Position numbers and translations under genes: made by a program. A model generated the notes under the pieces. It was given only the letters and a program-made list of their open reading frames with translations, was not told the origin of the DNA and searched no databases. From Palsa-461 sp963768185 (GTDB lineage Bacteria > Actinomycetota > Acidimicrobiia > Acidimicrobiales > RAAP-2), in the NCBI GenBank assembly GCA_963768185.1, contig CAVYGS010000001.1, positions 558,001 to 622,000 of the forward strand: a stretch of DNA of 64,000 nt. Reading direction: 5' to 3'. Shown here piece after piece: positions 46,520-55,908 of the stretch. Each line of letters starts with the position of its first letter. The first letter of the stretch is position 1.

Positions 46520-46714
46520 CTAGAGGCCGAGCATCCGGCGGACCTTGCGCTCATCGCCGTGAGAGAAGTCAGCGTCTCGAGCGAGCCGGCGCGTCCGGGT
46601 GCTTGCCTTGCCTTCGAGGTAGTGCCCGCGGAAGGCCTGGCGGCGGCGGAGCCGGCCACTGCCAGTCACCTTGACACGCTTGGCCGCACCGCGGTCTGTC
46701 CTCATCTTGGGCAT
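46520..46714 (-). CDS. rpmI: 50S ribosomal protein L35
   Basis: 64 residues from ATG 46714: MPKMRTDRGAAKRVKVTGSG, then RRRQAFRGHYLEGKASTRTR and ending RRMLGL. Small basic protein of the large subunit. The stop of infC lies two bases upstream, so the pair is translationally coupled. Confidence 0.96.
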   Translation of the reverse strand: MPKMRTDRGAAKRVKVTGSGRLRRRQAFRGHYLEGKASTRTRRLARDADFSHGDERKVRRMLGL

Positions 46715-46716
46715 CT

Positions 46717-47382
46717 TCAGGCCTCTCCTGATGCTGCAGCCGTCTCTGTGCCACCGTTGGGTTCGGTCGGTTCCGCCGGTTCGTCCCCCGCTGCGCTCGC
46801 CGCCTCGGCGGGCTTCGCGTCCTGGTGGCGGCCGGCCTTGGCCGCCGCCGACTGGCGGGCCCGCTTGTCGGGCGCGAGCACCATCACCATGTTGCGACCG
46901 TCCAGCCGGGGCTCGAACTCGACCTTCGCGGCGTCCCCGAGGGTCTCGGCCACGCGATCCAAGATCCGCTTGCCGAGCTCGGGGTGGAAGACCTCCCGAC
47001 CCCGGAACATGATCGTCAGCTTGACCTTGTGTCCCTCGTCCAGGAACTTTGCGACCTGGCGGGTCTTGGTGTCGAAGTCGCCCGGACCGATCTTGGGCCG
47101 GTACTTCATCTCCTTGATCCCGACGTGGACGGCCTTGCGCCGCGACTCCTTGGCCCGCTGGGCCTCGTCGAACTTGAACTTGCCGTAGTCCATGATCCGA
47201 CACACGGGAGGAGCGGCCATCGGCGCCACTTCGACGAGGTCGAGGTCGAGGTCGCGGGCGATCGAGAGGGCCTCGGGCAGGGGTTTGATGCCGAGCTGCT
47301 GGCCGTCGGGATCGACGAGGCGAACCTCGCGCGCACGGATGCGGTCGTTGATCCGGTGCTCGTTGGTGGCTTCAGTGACTAT
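46717..47382 (-). CDS. infC: Translation initiation factor IF-3 with AUA start
   Basis: 221 residues if translation begins at ATA 47380-47382. IF-3 keeps the subunits apart and proofreads the start codon. The N-domain HRINDRIRAREVRLVDPDGQ and the C-domain IKEMKYRPKIGPGDFDTKTR with FHPELGKRILDRVAETLGD are intact, followed by a 45-residue Ala/Glu-rich tail. An in-frame TGA lies three codons upstream of the conserved N-domain, and between them only TGC CGC ATA GTC ACT GAA occurs. GAGGAG sits nine bases before ATA, so a rare AUA codon is the start, analogous to AUU in E. coli infC, where it underlies autoregulation. Confidence 0.93.
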   Translation of the reverse strand: MVTEATNEHRINDRIRAREVRLVDPDGQQLGIKPLPEALSIARDLDLDLVEVAPMAAPPVCRIMDYGKFKFDEAQRAKESRRKAVHVGIKEMKYRPKIGPGDFDTKTRQVAKFLDEGHKVKLTIMFRGREVFHPELGKRILDRVAETLGDAAKVEFEPRLDGRNMVMVLAPDKRARQSAAAKAGRHQDAKPAEAASAAGDEPAEPTEPNGGTETAAASGEA

Positions 47383-47404
47383 GCGGCATCACTCCTCTCG
47401 GTCG

Positions 47405-47426
47405 GGCCCGTGGACTTCCACGGGCC
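47405..47426 (-). promoter_or_regulatory. Hairpin in the infC leader
   Basis: A perfect 10-bp inverted repeat (GGCCCGTGGA, two bases, TCCACGGGCC) lies about 23 bases upstream of the infC start and just before its ribosome-binding site. It may regulate translation or terminate part of the transcripts. A TTGACA hexamer lies further upstream on the minus strand. Confidence 0.5.
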
Positions 47427-47579
47427 GTGGTGGCGGAGAGCGGAGTGCATCCGGCGTCGCCGGAGGTGCCGTGTCAACCTGGCGCACCGTGCACCCTCGA
47501 TGACCGAGGGGGTGGCCAGGTGGAGGCGGCCCCGTGGCAGCCCCGCTTTCCGTACAGCTCAGCTGTGTAGGGTACCAGC

Positions 47580-48002
47580 ATGTCCAGCCTCTGGACACCC
47601 TCCGGCGAGCATCGCGTCGACAAGGAAACCGACGCTAGCGCCAACCCGGCGAGCCCGGGCGCCCCGGAGGACTTCCTCGACGACGAGTCGCTCGACGCCG
47701 AGGCGCAGGTTGAGGCCCTCCGGGAGCGCCTGGCCGAGACGCCCGCCGAGACGGTGCTGGCCAACCACTGCTACGGCCTCTTTGAGCTCGGGGCCATCTA
47801 TCTGTCCGCCGACCCGCCGCTCCTCCACGAGGCCAAGCTCGCCATCGACGCCTTCGGGCTGCTCGTCGACGGCCTGGGCACCCGCCTGGGCGAGGCCGCC
47901 GGGCCGCTGCGCGACGCGCTGGCGCAGATCCGCCTCGGCTTCGTCCAGGTGGAGGCGGCCCACCGGGCCGCCTCGGCGACCGACGGCGACCAGGCCGGCT
48001 GA
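47580..48002 (+). CDS. DUF1844 family protein
   Basis: 140 residues from ATG 47580. After a variable, acidic N-terminus (about 1-45), the conserved helical region reads VLANHCYGLFELGAIYLSAD, LLHEAKLAIDAFGLLVDGLG and ALAQIRLGFVQVEAAHR, the DUF1844 pattern found next to infC in many actinobacteria. Function is unknown. It is divergent from infC across a 197-base region that carries both promoters and the infC leader hairpin, and converges with the cold-shock-like gene. Confidence 0.88.
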   Translation: MSSLWTPSGEHRVDKETDASANPASPGAPEDFLDDESLDAEAQVEALRERLAETPAETVLANHCYGLFELGAIYLSADPPLLHEAKLAIDAFGLLVDGLGTRLGEAAGPLRDALAQIRLGFVQVEAAHRAASATDGDQAG

Positions 48003-48007
48003 GCTCC

Positions 48008-48242
48008 TCAGCGCTTTTCCACTTCGCCGCGCCTCGAGCCGGCCCCGCCGTGCGGGCCGCACCACGAAGCTGACCGGCGCCCCCACCTCGATCGAGCGGG
48101 TCCCGTCGGTGATGGCGGTGCAGTGGAAATCGAAGCTCGCCCCGTCGGTGTCGGTGACCACGCCGAGGCCGCGATCGGCCTCGAACGCCGCCACCACGCC
48201 CGGCCTTGGGTCGCGCTCGAGGGGCCAGCCCGCCGCGCTCAA
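48008..48242 (-). CDS. Small cold-shock-like (CSD-type) protein, frameshifted at the C-terminus
   Basis: About 78 residues. GVVAAFEADRGLGVVTDTDG, FDFHCTAITDGTRSIEVGAP and VSFVVRPARRGRLEA resemble a shortened cold-shock beta-barrel found in actinobacteria, lacking the aromatic RNA-binding clusters of true CspA. The most likely start is a TTG at 48242 overlapping the hisG stop (TTGA); GTG 48197 is an alternative. The predicted ending VEKR with stop at 48008-48010 is in another frame after a probable one-base error near 48030. Function is unknown; the position directly behind hisG suggests co-transcription. Confidence 0.6.
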
Positions 48243-49126
48243 TGGACGATCTTGGCCAGGGCCAGCTCCAAGATGTCGCTCGCACCGAGCTCCTTGAGCT
48301 CGGGGATGAGCGTGTTGATCTCGTCCTTCATGACGACCGTCTCGATCGCGAACCCGCCGCCGGCCAGCTCGGACACCGTCGGCGAGCGCAGCGACGGCAA
48401 CCGCTCCAAGACCGCGACCAGGCTTTTCGGCCGACACGTTCAGCTTGACGAGGACCTTCTCGCGCGCCTCGAGCGTGCCCATGAGCAGTGTGTAGATCTG
48501 CTCCATGGCCCGTCGCTTCTCGGGGTCCGAGGCGGCCTCGGGGTTGGCGATGAGCTCGGTGTGCGAGACGAGCAGCGTGTGGATGATCCGCAGACCCGCC
48601 GCCCGCAGGGCGCGTCCGGTCTCGGTCAGCTCCACCACGCAGTCCGCGATGTCGGGCACCTTCGCCTCGGTCGCGCCATAGGAGGTGGCGATCCGCGCGT
48701 CGACACCCGCCGCATCGAGCGCGCGCCGGGCCAGCTCGGGGTACTCGGTCGAGACTCGCAGCGGCCGCTCCCCGCCGACCAGGTCCTCGAGCGACCTGGC
48801 CGGCGAGGAGTCCGCGACGGCCAGCACGATGCGGATGGGGAACCCGGTCGCCGACTTGGAGTACGCCAGCTCGCCGAGCGAGACCACCTCGACGCCGCGC
48901 TCTTCGACCCAGTCCCGCCCGGTGATGCCGAGGTCGAAGAGGCCCTCTTCCACGAACACCGGGATCTCCTGGGGCCGCAGGATGCGGACCTCGCTGACTC
49001 GATCGTCGCGGATCGACGCCGCGGTAGTCGACGTCGGAGGAGCGGTAGCACGCGCAGGTCGGCGTCGGCGAACAGCTGGAACGTCGGCTCCTCGAGCGAG
49101 CCCTTGGGTAGCACGAGTCGGAGCAT
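48239..49126 (-). CDS. hisG: ATP phosphoribosyltransferase, several frameshifts
   Basis: First enzyme of histidine synthesis, joining ATP and PRPP. From ATG 49126: MLRLVLPKGSLEEPTFQLFA, then after two shifts near 49020-49060 the frame VRILRPQEIPVFVEEGLFDL, GITGRDWVEE and VPDIADCVVELTETGRALRA. The C-terminal regulatory (HisG_C) segment VVMKDEINTLIPELKELGAS and DILELALAKIVH is present after another shift near 48428. The net length is 296 codons, the normal size for the long form, which argues for compensating sequence errors rather than decay. It lies seven bases after ribH; no other his gene is in the window. Confidence 0.88.
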
Positions 49127-49133
49127 CAGCCGC

Positions 49134-49697
49134 TCACCCCGCCGGCGGCACCCGCGCCCGGCCGATTGCGCGCAGCGTCGTGGCCATGTGCACCGCCGAG
49201 AGCGCCGCCTCGCGGCCCTTGTTGGTCTCGTCGGGCCGAGCGCGATCCAGCGCCTGGGTCAGGTTCTCGGTCGTGAGCACTCCGAAGACCACCGGCACGC
49301 CAGTGTCGAGGGCCACCCGGGCGAGCCCGGCCGCGCACTGTCCGGCGACGAAGTCGTAGTGGGAGGTCTCGCCGCGGATGACCGCGCCGAGACAGACCAC
49401 GGCGTCGACCGCCCGAATGCGTCGCGAAGCGCTGCGCGGCGAGCGGGAGCTCGAAGGCGCCCGGCACCCAGGCGACGGTGATGTCGGCGCGGTCGACCGC
49501 GGCCTCGGCGAGGCCTCCAGCGCGCCGCTCGAGCAGCCGCGAGGTGATGCCGCCGTTGAACAGCGCGCAGGCGAGGCCGATCCGCAGCCCGCTGCCGCCG
49601 CGTCCTCGAGCGGCCCGTCACCCACCTGGCGGCCGACCCGGTCGGACAGCGCGGCGAACGCGCCGGGCTCGAGCCCGGTCTCCTCGGTCCCGGTCAT
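49134..49697 (-). CDS. ribH: 6,7-dimethyl-8-ribityllumazine synthase, frameshifted
   Basis: Penultimate step of riboflavin synthesis. From ATG 49697 (overlapping the ribBA stop, ATGA). The conserved block AVDAVVCLGAVIRGETSHYD, FVAGQCAAGLARVALDTGVP and VVFGVLTTENLTQALDRA is intact, with the active-site His in HYD. Upstream, VPGAFELPLAAQRFATHSG and LACALFNGGITSRLLE are found only by moving between frames, so at least two single-base errors lie between about 49420 and 49610. A non-conserved N-terminal stretch of about 25 residues precedes the domain. Confidence 0.87.
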   Translation of the reverse strand: MTGTEETGLEPGAFAALSDRVGRQVGDGPLEDAAAAGCGSASPARCSTAASPRGCSSGALEASPRPRSTAPTSPSPGCRAPSSSRSPRSASRRIRAVDAVVCLGAVIRGETSHYDFVAGQCAAGLARVALDTGVPVVFGVLTTENLTQALDRARPDETNKGREAALSAVHMATTLRAIGRARVPPAG

Positions 49698-50940
49698 GTC
49701 GGCGGTTCCCGATCCTCGATGACGTCGTCGAGGTGGTCGAACAGGTGTCCCATGCGCTCGCGCTTGGTGCGCAGGTACGAGATGTTCTCGGGGTTGGGCC
49801 GCAGCTCGAGGGGCACCCGCTCGACGATGTCGAGTCCGAAGCCCTCGAGGCCGCCGCGCTTGGTGGGGTTGTTGGTCATGAGGCGCATCGTCGTGACGCC
49901 GAGGTCGACCAGCATCTGGGCCCCGATTCCGTACTGGCGGCTGTCGGCGGGGTGCCCCAGGGCCAGGTTGGCGTCGACGGTGTCGTGCCCCTGCTCCTGG
50001 AGCCGGTAGGCCTGGATCTTGCCGGCCAGCCCGATCCCCCGGCCCTCGTGGCCGCGCAGGTAGATGAGGACCCCCTTGCCCTCCCGCTCGATGAGGTCGA
50101 GCGCGGCGCGCAGCTGCGGCCCGCAGTCGCAGCGCAGCGAGCCGAAGACGTCGCCCGGTCAGGCACTCCGAGTGCACCCGCACGAGCAGGTTCTGCTCGC
50201 CCGAGACCTCACCGAGCACCAGCGCCAGGTGCTGCTCGCCGTCGAGAAGGGATTCGTACACGTACGCCGTGTAGTCGCCGGCGGCCGTCGGGATCCGCGC
50301 CTCGGCGACGCGGCGCACCAGCTTCTCGTTCCGGCGCCGGTAGCGGATGAGATCGGCGATCGTGATGAGCGGGAAGCCGTGCTCGCTCGCGAACCGCTCG
50401 AGCTCGGGGAGCCGGGCCATCGTGGACTTGTCCTCCGTCACGATCTCGCACAGCACGCCGGCCGGGGACCAGGCCGGCCGGCGCGGGCCAGGTCGACCGC
50501 CGCCTCGGTGTGGCCGGCCCGCCGGAGCACGCCGCCGGCCCGGTAGCGCAGCGGGAAGATGTGGCCCGGCCGCCGGCAGGTCGTCCGGCTGGGTCTTGGG
50601 GTTGATCAGCGCGGCGATCGTCGCCGCGCGGTCCGCCGCCGAGATCCCGGTCGTCGTGCCCTCGGCGGCGTCGACCGACACCGTGAACGCGGTGCGCTGC
50701 GACTCGGTGTTGTTGGCCACCATCAGCGGCAGCTCGAGCTCGTCGGCGCGCTCGGCGGTGATCGGCGCGCAGATGACCCCGGAGGTGTGGGCGAGGAAGA
50801 AGGCGATCTTCTCAGGGGTGGCGGCGTCTGCCGCCATGATGAGGTCGCCCTCGTTCTCGCGGTCGGCGTCGTCGACGACCACGACCATCCCGCCGCGCCG
50901 GATCGCCGCGATCGCCTCCTGGACCGTTGCAAAGCGCCAT
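49694..50940 (-). CDS. ribBA: Bifunctional DHBP synthase / GTP cyclohydrolase II, frameshifted
   Basis: From ATG 50940 (sharing TGATG with the ribD stop). The DHBP synthase half has VVVVDDADRENEGDLIMAAD, HTSGVICAPITAERADEL and TTTGISAADRAATI; the GTP cyclohydrolase half has TAYVYESLLDGEQHLALVLG and ends MRLMTNNPTKRGGLEGFGLD with YLRTKRERMGHLF. The first shift comes directly after the start (the expected FATVQEAIAAIRRGGM is in another frame), others lie near 50560, 50480 and 50160. Together these produce ribulose-5-P derived DHBP and the pyrimidine precursor for riboflavin. Coupled to ribD and ribH. Confidence 0.87.
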
Positions 50941-51922
50941 CAGGCACGCCACCTCCACTCGCAGGTCGTCGCCCAGCCGCTCGACCGACACCAACCGGCC
51001 CCGCCAGAAACTCGCGATGTCGCCCGCACCCGGGCCCGCGAACACCGGCCGTCCGTCGTCACCGCCGGCCAAGGCGGGCGCCAGGTACAGCACGTAGCGG
51101 TCCACCAGTCCGGCCCGGTGGAAGTCGTGGGCGACCCGTGCGCCACCCTCGACGAGGACCTGCAGGGCGCCTCGCTGGCCGAGCTCGTCAAGACGGCGGT
51201 GAGGTCGCCGGAGCAGCTCGAGCGCCGGCCGGACCCGGGCGCGCTCGGGCGCGGTGCCAAGGACGACCCGTATCGGCTGGCGCGCCGCCTCGACGCCGTC
51301 GACCCGGACCGTGAGGGCGGGGTCGTCGGCCGCGGACGGTACCCGCCCCGACGAGCACGGCGTCGGAGCACGCCCGTAGGCGGTGCGCGTCGGCCCGCGC
51401 CGCCTCGCCGGTGATCCATTGGCTGGAACCGTCGGGTGCGGCGGTGCGGCCGTCGAGCGTCATGGCCAGCTTGAGCACGACCCACGGGCGCCCGGTGCGC
51501 CGGTGCTTGAGGTACGGCGCGAGCTGCTCGGTCACCGCGTCGGCGCAGACCCCGGTGGTGACCGCGATCCCGGCCGCCTCGCAGCGCGGCGATCCCCTGC
51601 CCGCGCACGTGCGCGTCGGGGTCGACGATGCCGACGACGACGCGGGCGACCCCGGCGCGCGATGATCGCGTCGACGCACGGCGGGGTGCGCCCGTGGTGC
51701 GAGCACGGCTCGAGCGTGGTGTACAGGGTGGCGCCCTCGGCGACCCCGGCGGCCGACGGCCTGGGTCAGCGCCGAGACCTCGGCATGGTCGCCACCGGGC
51801 GGGGCGGTCATCCCCTCGAAGCTGGGCGACCCCTCGCCGGCGGGCACCACCACCGCTCCCACCCAAGGGTTCGGTGCCGTGATCGGCCGGGCCAGTGCCG
51901 CGAGTTCGATGGCGCGCCACAT
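50940..51922 (-). CDS. ribD: Riboflavin deaminase/reductase RibD, frameshifted
   Basis: From ATG 51922 (MWRAIELAALARPITAPN). The deaminase half includes PNPWVGAVVV and GGDHAEVSAL (zinc-binding HAE), and the reductase half LKLAMTLDGRTAAPDGSSQW and ITGEAARADAHRLRACSDAV with the C-terminus MDRYVLYLAPALAGGDDGRP. Several single-base shifts occur between about 51100 and 51760, including the second zinc motif region. The stop shares bases with the ribBA start (TGATG). Riboflavin synthase (ribE), normally between ribD and ribBA, is absent here. Upstream lies a 195-base gap with an operator-like inverted repeat. Confidence 0.85.
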
Positions 51923-51996
51923 CCGGCGAGGTCCCGGGCGTCCCCCTCCTCGCCCGACCGCCAACTCTCAGATCGGAACACGTTCGAGACTATAGG

Positions 51997-52014
51997 TAAG
52001 TGAGTGCTCACTAA
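51997..52014. promoter_or_regulatory. TetR-type operator-like inverted repeat upstream of ribD
   Basis: TAAGTGAGTGCTCACTAA contains perfect 6-bp arms (AGTGAG and CTCACT) around two bases, and flanking bases are nearly symmetric. This AGTGAG/CTCACT pattern is common in TetR-family operators. It lies in an AT-rich patch 75 bases upstream of ribD. No regulator gene is nearby, and no FMN riboswitch is visible here. Confidence 0.5.
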
Positions 52015-52116
52015 CAAGTAATGTTTTCCATTTGCCACCCGACCTAGGTCGTTCGGAGGGGCTCATAGCGCACCGATCCTACCGGCCGGTCGTAGAAGCC
52101 CAGGACAGTGGCCATG

Positions 52117-52855
52117 TCAGCGCGTCCGCCGCAGGTCGGCGGCGGCCTCTAGCGGGAGTCGGCGCGCCTTGCCTGATCGTCTCGACGGCCTCCCACGGCG
52201 CCCGGTGCCCGAAGACCGCGCTCCCGGCGACGAAGACGTTGGCGCCGGCCTTGGCGGCCCGCCGCACGGTGTCGCTCGTCGATCCCGCCGTCGACCTCGA
52301 GGTCGACCAAGAGCTCGCGGGCCTCGATGGCGGCCCGGGCGTCGATCACCTTGTCCATGACCTCGCCCATGAACTCCTGGCCCCCGAAGCCCGGAAACAC
52401 GGTCATGCACAGCACCAGGTCGACCTGGTCGAAGAACGGTTCGATCGCTGAGAACGGCGTGTCGGGGTTGGCCGCGAGGCCCGGCCCGCATGCCGAGGCG
52501 CCGGATCCGCGCCAGCAGCGCCTCGGTGTCGCCGACCTCGACATGGACCGTGAGCGAGTCGGCCCCGCGCGTCGGCAAAGGCCTCCAGGTATTGGCCCGG
52601 GTCGGTCATCATGAGATGGCAGTCGAAGAAGAGCCCCGAATGGCGCCGCAGCGAGGCGACCACCGGCGGCCCGATCGTGAGGTTGGGCACGAAGTGGCCG
52701 TCCATGACGTCCACGTGCAGCCAGTCGGCCGCGCTGGCCACCTCGCCGATCGCCTCGGAGAGGTTGCCGAAGTCGGCCGACAGCACCGACGGCGCGACCT
52801 TGAGGGCGCCGACGGTCCCCGGATCGCGCGATCGCTCCGGCCTCACGGCGCCCAC
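52117..52855 (-). CDS. rpe: Ribulose-phosphate 3-epimerase, frameshifted
   Basis: Pentose-phosphate enzyme. The N-terminal part LKVAPSVLSADFGNLSEAIG, DWLHVDVMDGHFVPNLTIGP and FFDCHLMMTDPGQYLEAFAD is intact; the metal ligands His and Asp are in HVDVMDGHF and FFDCHLM. Further parts follow in other frames: DSLTVHVEVGDTEALLARI, VDLVLCMTVFPGFGGQEFM, LEVDGGID and GANVFVAGSAVFG, with the end PLEAAADLRRTR at 52117. At least four single-base errors are implied. GTG 52855 is taken as the start; GTG 52846 is equally possible. It lies 28 bases behind the tam gene. Confidence 0.85.
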
Positions 52856-52882
52856 CCTACGGCCGGCCCGCCGCCCGCCGGG

Positions 52883-53665
52883 TTAGGGGAAGCGGGCCCA
52901 GCACAAGATCCGGCTGAACGCGTAGAAGTACGGACGCTGCTGGCCGAGCTCTGCCAAGAGCCGCTCCCGGTAGCGCTCGAGGTACTCCTCGAAGCGCTCG
53001 TCACCGAGGCGGGCCCGGACCGGGGTGAGGAGGGTCCCCCGCACCCACTCGACCACCGACTCGACCGAGGGGAGGACGTGGCCGTACACCTGGAGTCGCG
53101 AGGACTGCTGCACCGAGCCGAGCGCGTGCAGGAGCTCCGCGTAGCGCGCCGGCGTGAGCACCGAGGCCCCCGGTTCGTCGACCACCTCACCGGGGTCGGG
53201 CGCGAAGGGCGGCGACGCCGCCAACTCGGCGGCGAGCACGTGCGAGCGATGTCCGAAGGTGGCCGGCACCTGGAAGGCGAGTTGGCCGCCCGGCGCGAGC
53301 GAGAAGCGCAGCCTGGCCAAGAGCGCCGGGTGCTCGGGGACCCACTGCAGCGACGCGTTGGCGAACACCATGTCGATCCCCTGCCCCGTCCACTCGCCCA
53401 GGTCGCCGTGCTCGAAGCGGAGCCCCGGGACCTCTTCGGCCCAGCGCGCCGCTTCGGCCAGCATCGCCTCGGAGCGGTCGATGCCGACGGTCTGCGCGGC
53501 ACGCAGGTCGCGATGCAGCTCGGCGGTGAGCTCGCCCGTCCCGCACCCGAGGTCGACGATCCGCCCACCGGGCACCGGCAAGCAGAGGCTCTTCAGGTCG
53601 TCGAAGGGCTGACGGCGCTCGGCAGCGAAGCGCCGGTACTGCTCGGGATCCCAGGCGTCGCTCAC
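52883..53665 (-). CDS. tam: Trans-aconitate 2-methyltransferase family protein
   Basis: 260 residues. Class I SAM methyltransferase with motif I GGRIVDLGCGTGELTAELHR, the acidic motif II GIDRSEAMLAEAARW, DMVFANASLQWVPEHPALLA and GGQLAFQVPATFGHRSHVLA. The N-terminal WDPEQYRRFAAERRQPFDDL and C-terminal YFYAFSRILCWARFP are typical of Tam, which methylates trans-aconitate, a citrate-cycle by-product. Its ATG overlaps the fmt stop by four bases, so it is coupled to a gene of unrelated function. Confidence 0.88.
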   Translation of the reverse strand: MSDAWDPEQYRRFAAERRQPFDDLKSLCLPVPGGRIVDLGCGTGELTAELHRDLRAAQTVGIDRSEAMLAEAARWAEEVPGLRFEHGDLGEWTGQGIDMVFANASLQWVPEHPALLARLRFSLAPGGQLAFQVPATFGHRSHVLAAELAASPPFAPDPGEVVDEPGASVLTPARYAELLHALGSVQQSSRLQVYGHVLPSVESVVEWVRGTLLTPVRARLGDERFEEYLERYRERLLAELGQQRPYFYAFSRILCWARFP

Positions 53666-54561
53666 AAAGCGGGGTCCCCGAGACGGACCTGCTCGGGGAG
53701 CCGGGTCCCCCGCCGCCAGTCTCCTGCGGACATCGGGCGCCCTCCTTCTGGTTGGACGACCACCAGACGGATTGTGCCGTCCCCCGTGGTCACCGAGTCC
53801 ACGCTGAGGGTACCGGGGGGGAGGCCGCCCACCGGGGGATCTCCCAGGTCCTCGGCCTCGAGCACCCGGAGGCGGCGGCCGTCCACGCTCGTGTGGGCCC
53901 GGTCCAGTCGCACGACGGCCAGCACGTCGCGGCTGGGCCTCGTCCAGTCGATGGCGAACTCGGCCGGCTCGAGCTTGGCCGCGTACGTCGGCTCGCCGAC
54001 CTGGGGCTCTGGCACCGGCAGTTGGTCGACGCCGCCGCGCAGCACGTCGACCAAGAGCTCGGTCCCCCGCTCGACGAGGCGCGCCCGCAGCGGCCCCAGG
54101 TGCTCGCCCGGGCCGATCTCAAGCTCGGAGCGCGCGTAGATGGCGCCCGTGTCGAGGCCCTCCTCGACCGCCATGACGCAGACGCCGGTGCGCTCGTCGC
54201 CGGCCAGGATGGCCCGCTCGACGGGCGCGGCGCCGCGCCAGCGCGGCAGGAGCGAGAAGTGCAGGTTGATCATCGGCACCCGGGCGAGGACGTTGGGCCG
54301 GATGAGGCGGCCGAACGCGACGACCACGCCCAGCTCGGGCGGCTCGCGGTCTGCAGAGGCCAGCACGCCGATGTCGGTCGTGGTCGGGAGACCGAGCTCG
54401 ACCGCGGCGGCCCGCACCGGCGAGGGCGAGGTGTCCGAACCGCGACCGCGCCGGCGATCGGGGCCGCTCACCACGAGCTCGACGGAGTGGCCGGCGACCA
54501 GCAGCGCGTGCAGCGGGGGCACGGCGAGCTTGGGTGTGCCGAGATAGGCGAGCCTGGCCAT
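53662..54561 (-). CDS. fmt: Methionyl-tRNA formyltransferase
   Basis: 299 residues from ATG 54561. Uses 10-formyl-THF to formylate initiator Met-tRNA. RLAYLGTPKLAVPPLHALLV at the N-terminus and the signature INLHFSLLPRWRGAAPVERA with catalytic Asn, His and Asp (EGLDTGAIYARSELEIG) are present; the C-terminal OB-like domain (about 205-299) is shorter than in E. coli. It normally sits directly behind def; here a 2.6-kb nested transposon separates fmt from def. Confidence 0.94.
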   Translation of the reverse strand: MARLAYLGTPKLAVPPLHALLVAGHSVELVVSGPDRRRGRGSDTSPSPVRAAAVELGLPTTTDIGVLASADREPPELGVVVAFGRLIRPNVLARVPMINLHFSLLPRWRGAAPVERAILAGDERTGVCVMAVEEGLDTGAIYARSELEIGPGEHLGPLRARLVERGTELLVDVLRGGVDQLPVPEPQVGEPTYAAKLEPAEFAIDWTRPSRDVLAVVRLDRAHTSVDGRRLRVLEAEDLGDPPVGGLPPGTLSVDSVTTGDGTIRLVVVQPEGGRPMSAGDWRRGTRLPEQVRLGDPAL

Positions 54562-55908
54562 CGCCCCACGGTAGGGGCAGCGCGCTCGGTCTCAGAGGAC
54601 AAGCGGATAGGGCCAGATCTCGAGCTCCTCAAGCGAGCCGACGAGATAGGCCCGGTGTCGATTCGACACCTTTCAGTGTCACAGCCAGCATCCATCGTGG
54701 TGGCGTGGCGCGAATGACCACCTTCTGCTTCACGGCAGTCCCTGACCGCGACCAGGAAGCCGCGTTCCGGCGCCACATGGGCGCCCGGCGCTTCGCCTTC
54801 AACCAGTGCCTCGCCGTCGTGAAGGAGAAGCGCGAGGCCCGGCGGCGGGATCCGAGCGTGGAAGTCCCTTCGAGCGGCTTCTCGCTCATCAACCTCTTCA
54901 ACACTTGGAAGAAGTCCGGGGAAGCCGGCCACTGCATCGCGGTCGATGCCCAGGGCAGCGCCCAGCTGATGGAGGTGGGGCTCTCCTGGCGAGACGAGGT
55001 CTGCGCCCAGGTCTTCGAGGAAGCGGCAGTCGATCTCGGGCGAGCCCTCGCCGCCTACAACAAAGCCAAGGGCACCAGGCGCAAGGTCGGGTTCCCGGGG
55101 TTCGCCAAGAAGCACCAAGGGACCCAGTCCTTCCGGCTCCGCAACAAGAGCTCGGCGACCGGACGGGCGTCGATCCGGGTGGGCGAGGGCGATCCCCGCT
55201 CCATCACCCTTCCGGTCATCGGGACGGTGCGGCTGCGAGAGGACACCAGACGGTTTCGGCGGCTCTTGCGCGACGGCCGGGGCCGGATCTGCATGGTGAC
55301 GGTCAAGGCCCATCGTGGCCGTTACCGGGTCATGGTCACCGTCGAGGCGGCGGACTTCCACCCCGAGATGGTCCACGAGCCAAGCGACCGGGGCTTCGTC
55401 GGCGTCGACCGGGGACTTGCCACCTATCTCGTCGCCGCCACCGAGGACGGTACCGAAGTGGGCCGAGTGGATGGCCTGGCCCCGCTCCAACGCTCCCAAA
55501 CCGCGCTCCAGATTGCCGACCGGCGAGCGTCCGCCAAGAAGTTGCATTCCAAGAACCGAAGGAGAGCCAATGCCCGTCTTACCCTGATCCATGCCCGGGT
55601 GGCCGACCAACGGAGGGACTTCTGCCACCGGGTCTCGAGCGCCCTGGTCAAGACCCACGACCATCTGTGCTTGGAGGACCTGGCGGTGCACAACATGGTG
55701 AAGAACCGACATCTCTCCAAGGCGATCAGCGATGCCTCCTGGGGCATGTTCGCGCGCATGGTCACCTACAAGGCCGCCTGGTACGGGACCGAGCTCAGTA
55801 TCGCCCCCCGGTTCTATCCTTCGACCAAGACCTGCTCGGGCTGTGGGTGGGTGGTCGATGTGATGGGACTGGGGGACCGGATGTTCTCGTGCCCGCACTG
55901 CGGCCTAG

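Noticed and set aside
51965..52116. FMN riboswitch upstream of ribD
   Set aside because: None of the conserved FMN-element blocks such as GGGCAGGGTGAAATTCCC could be found in the gap.
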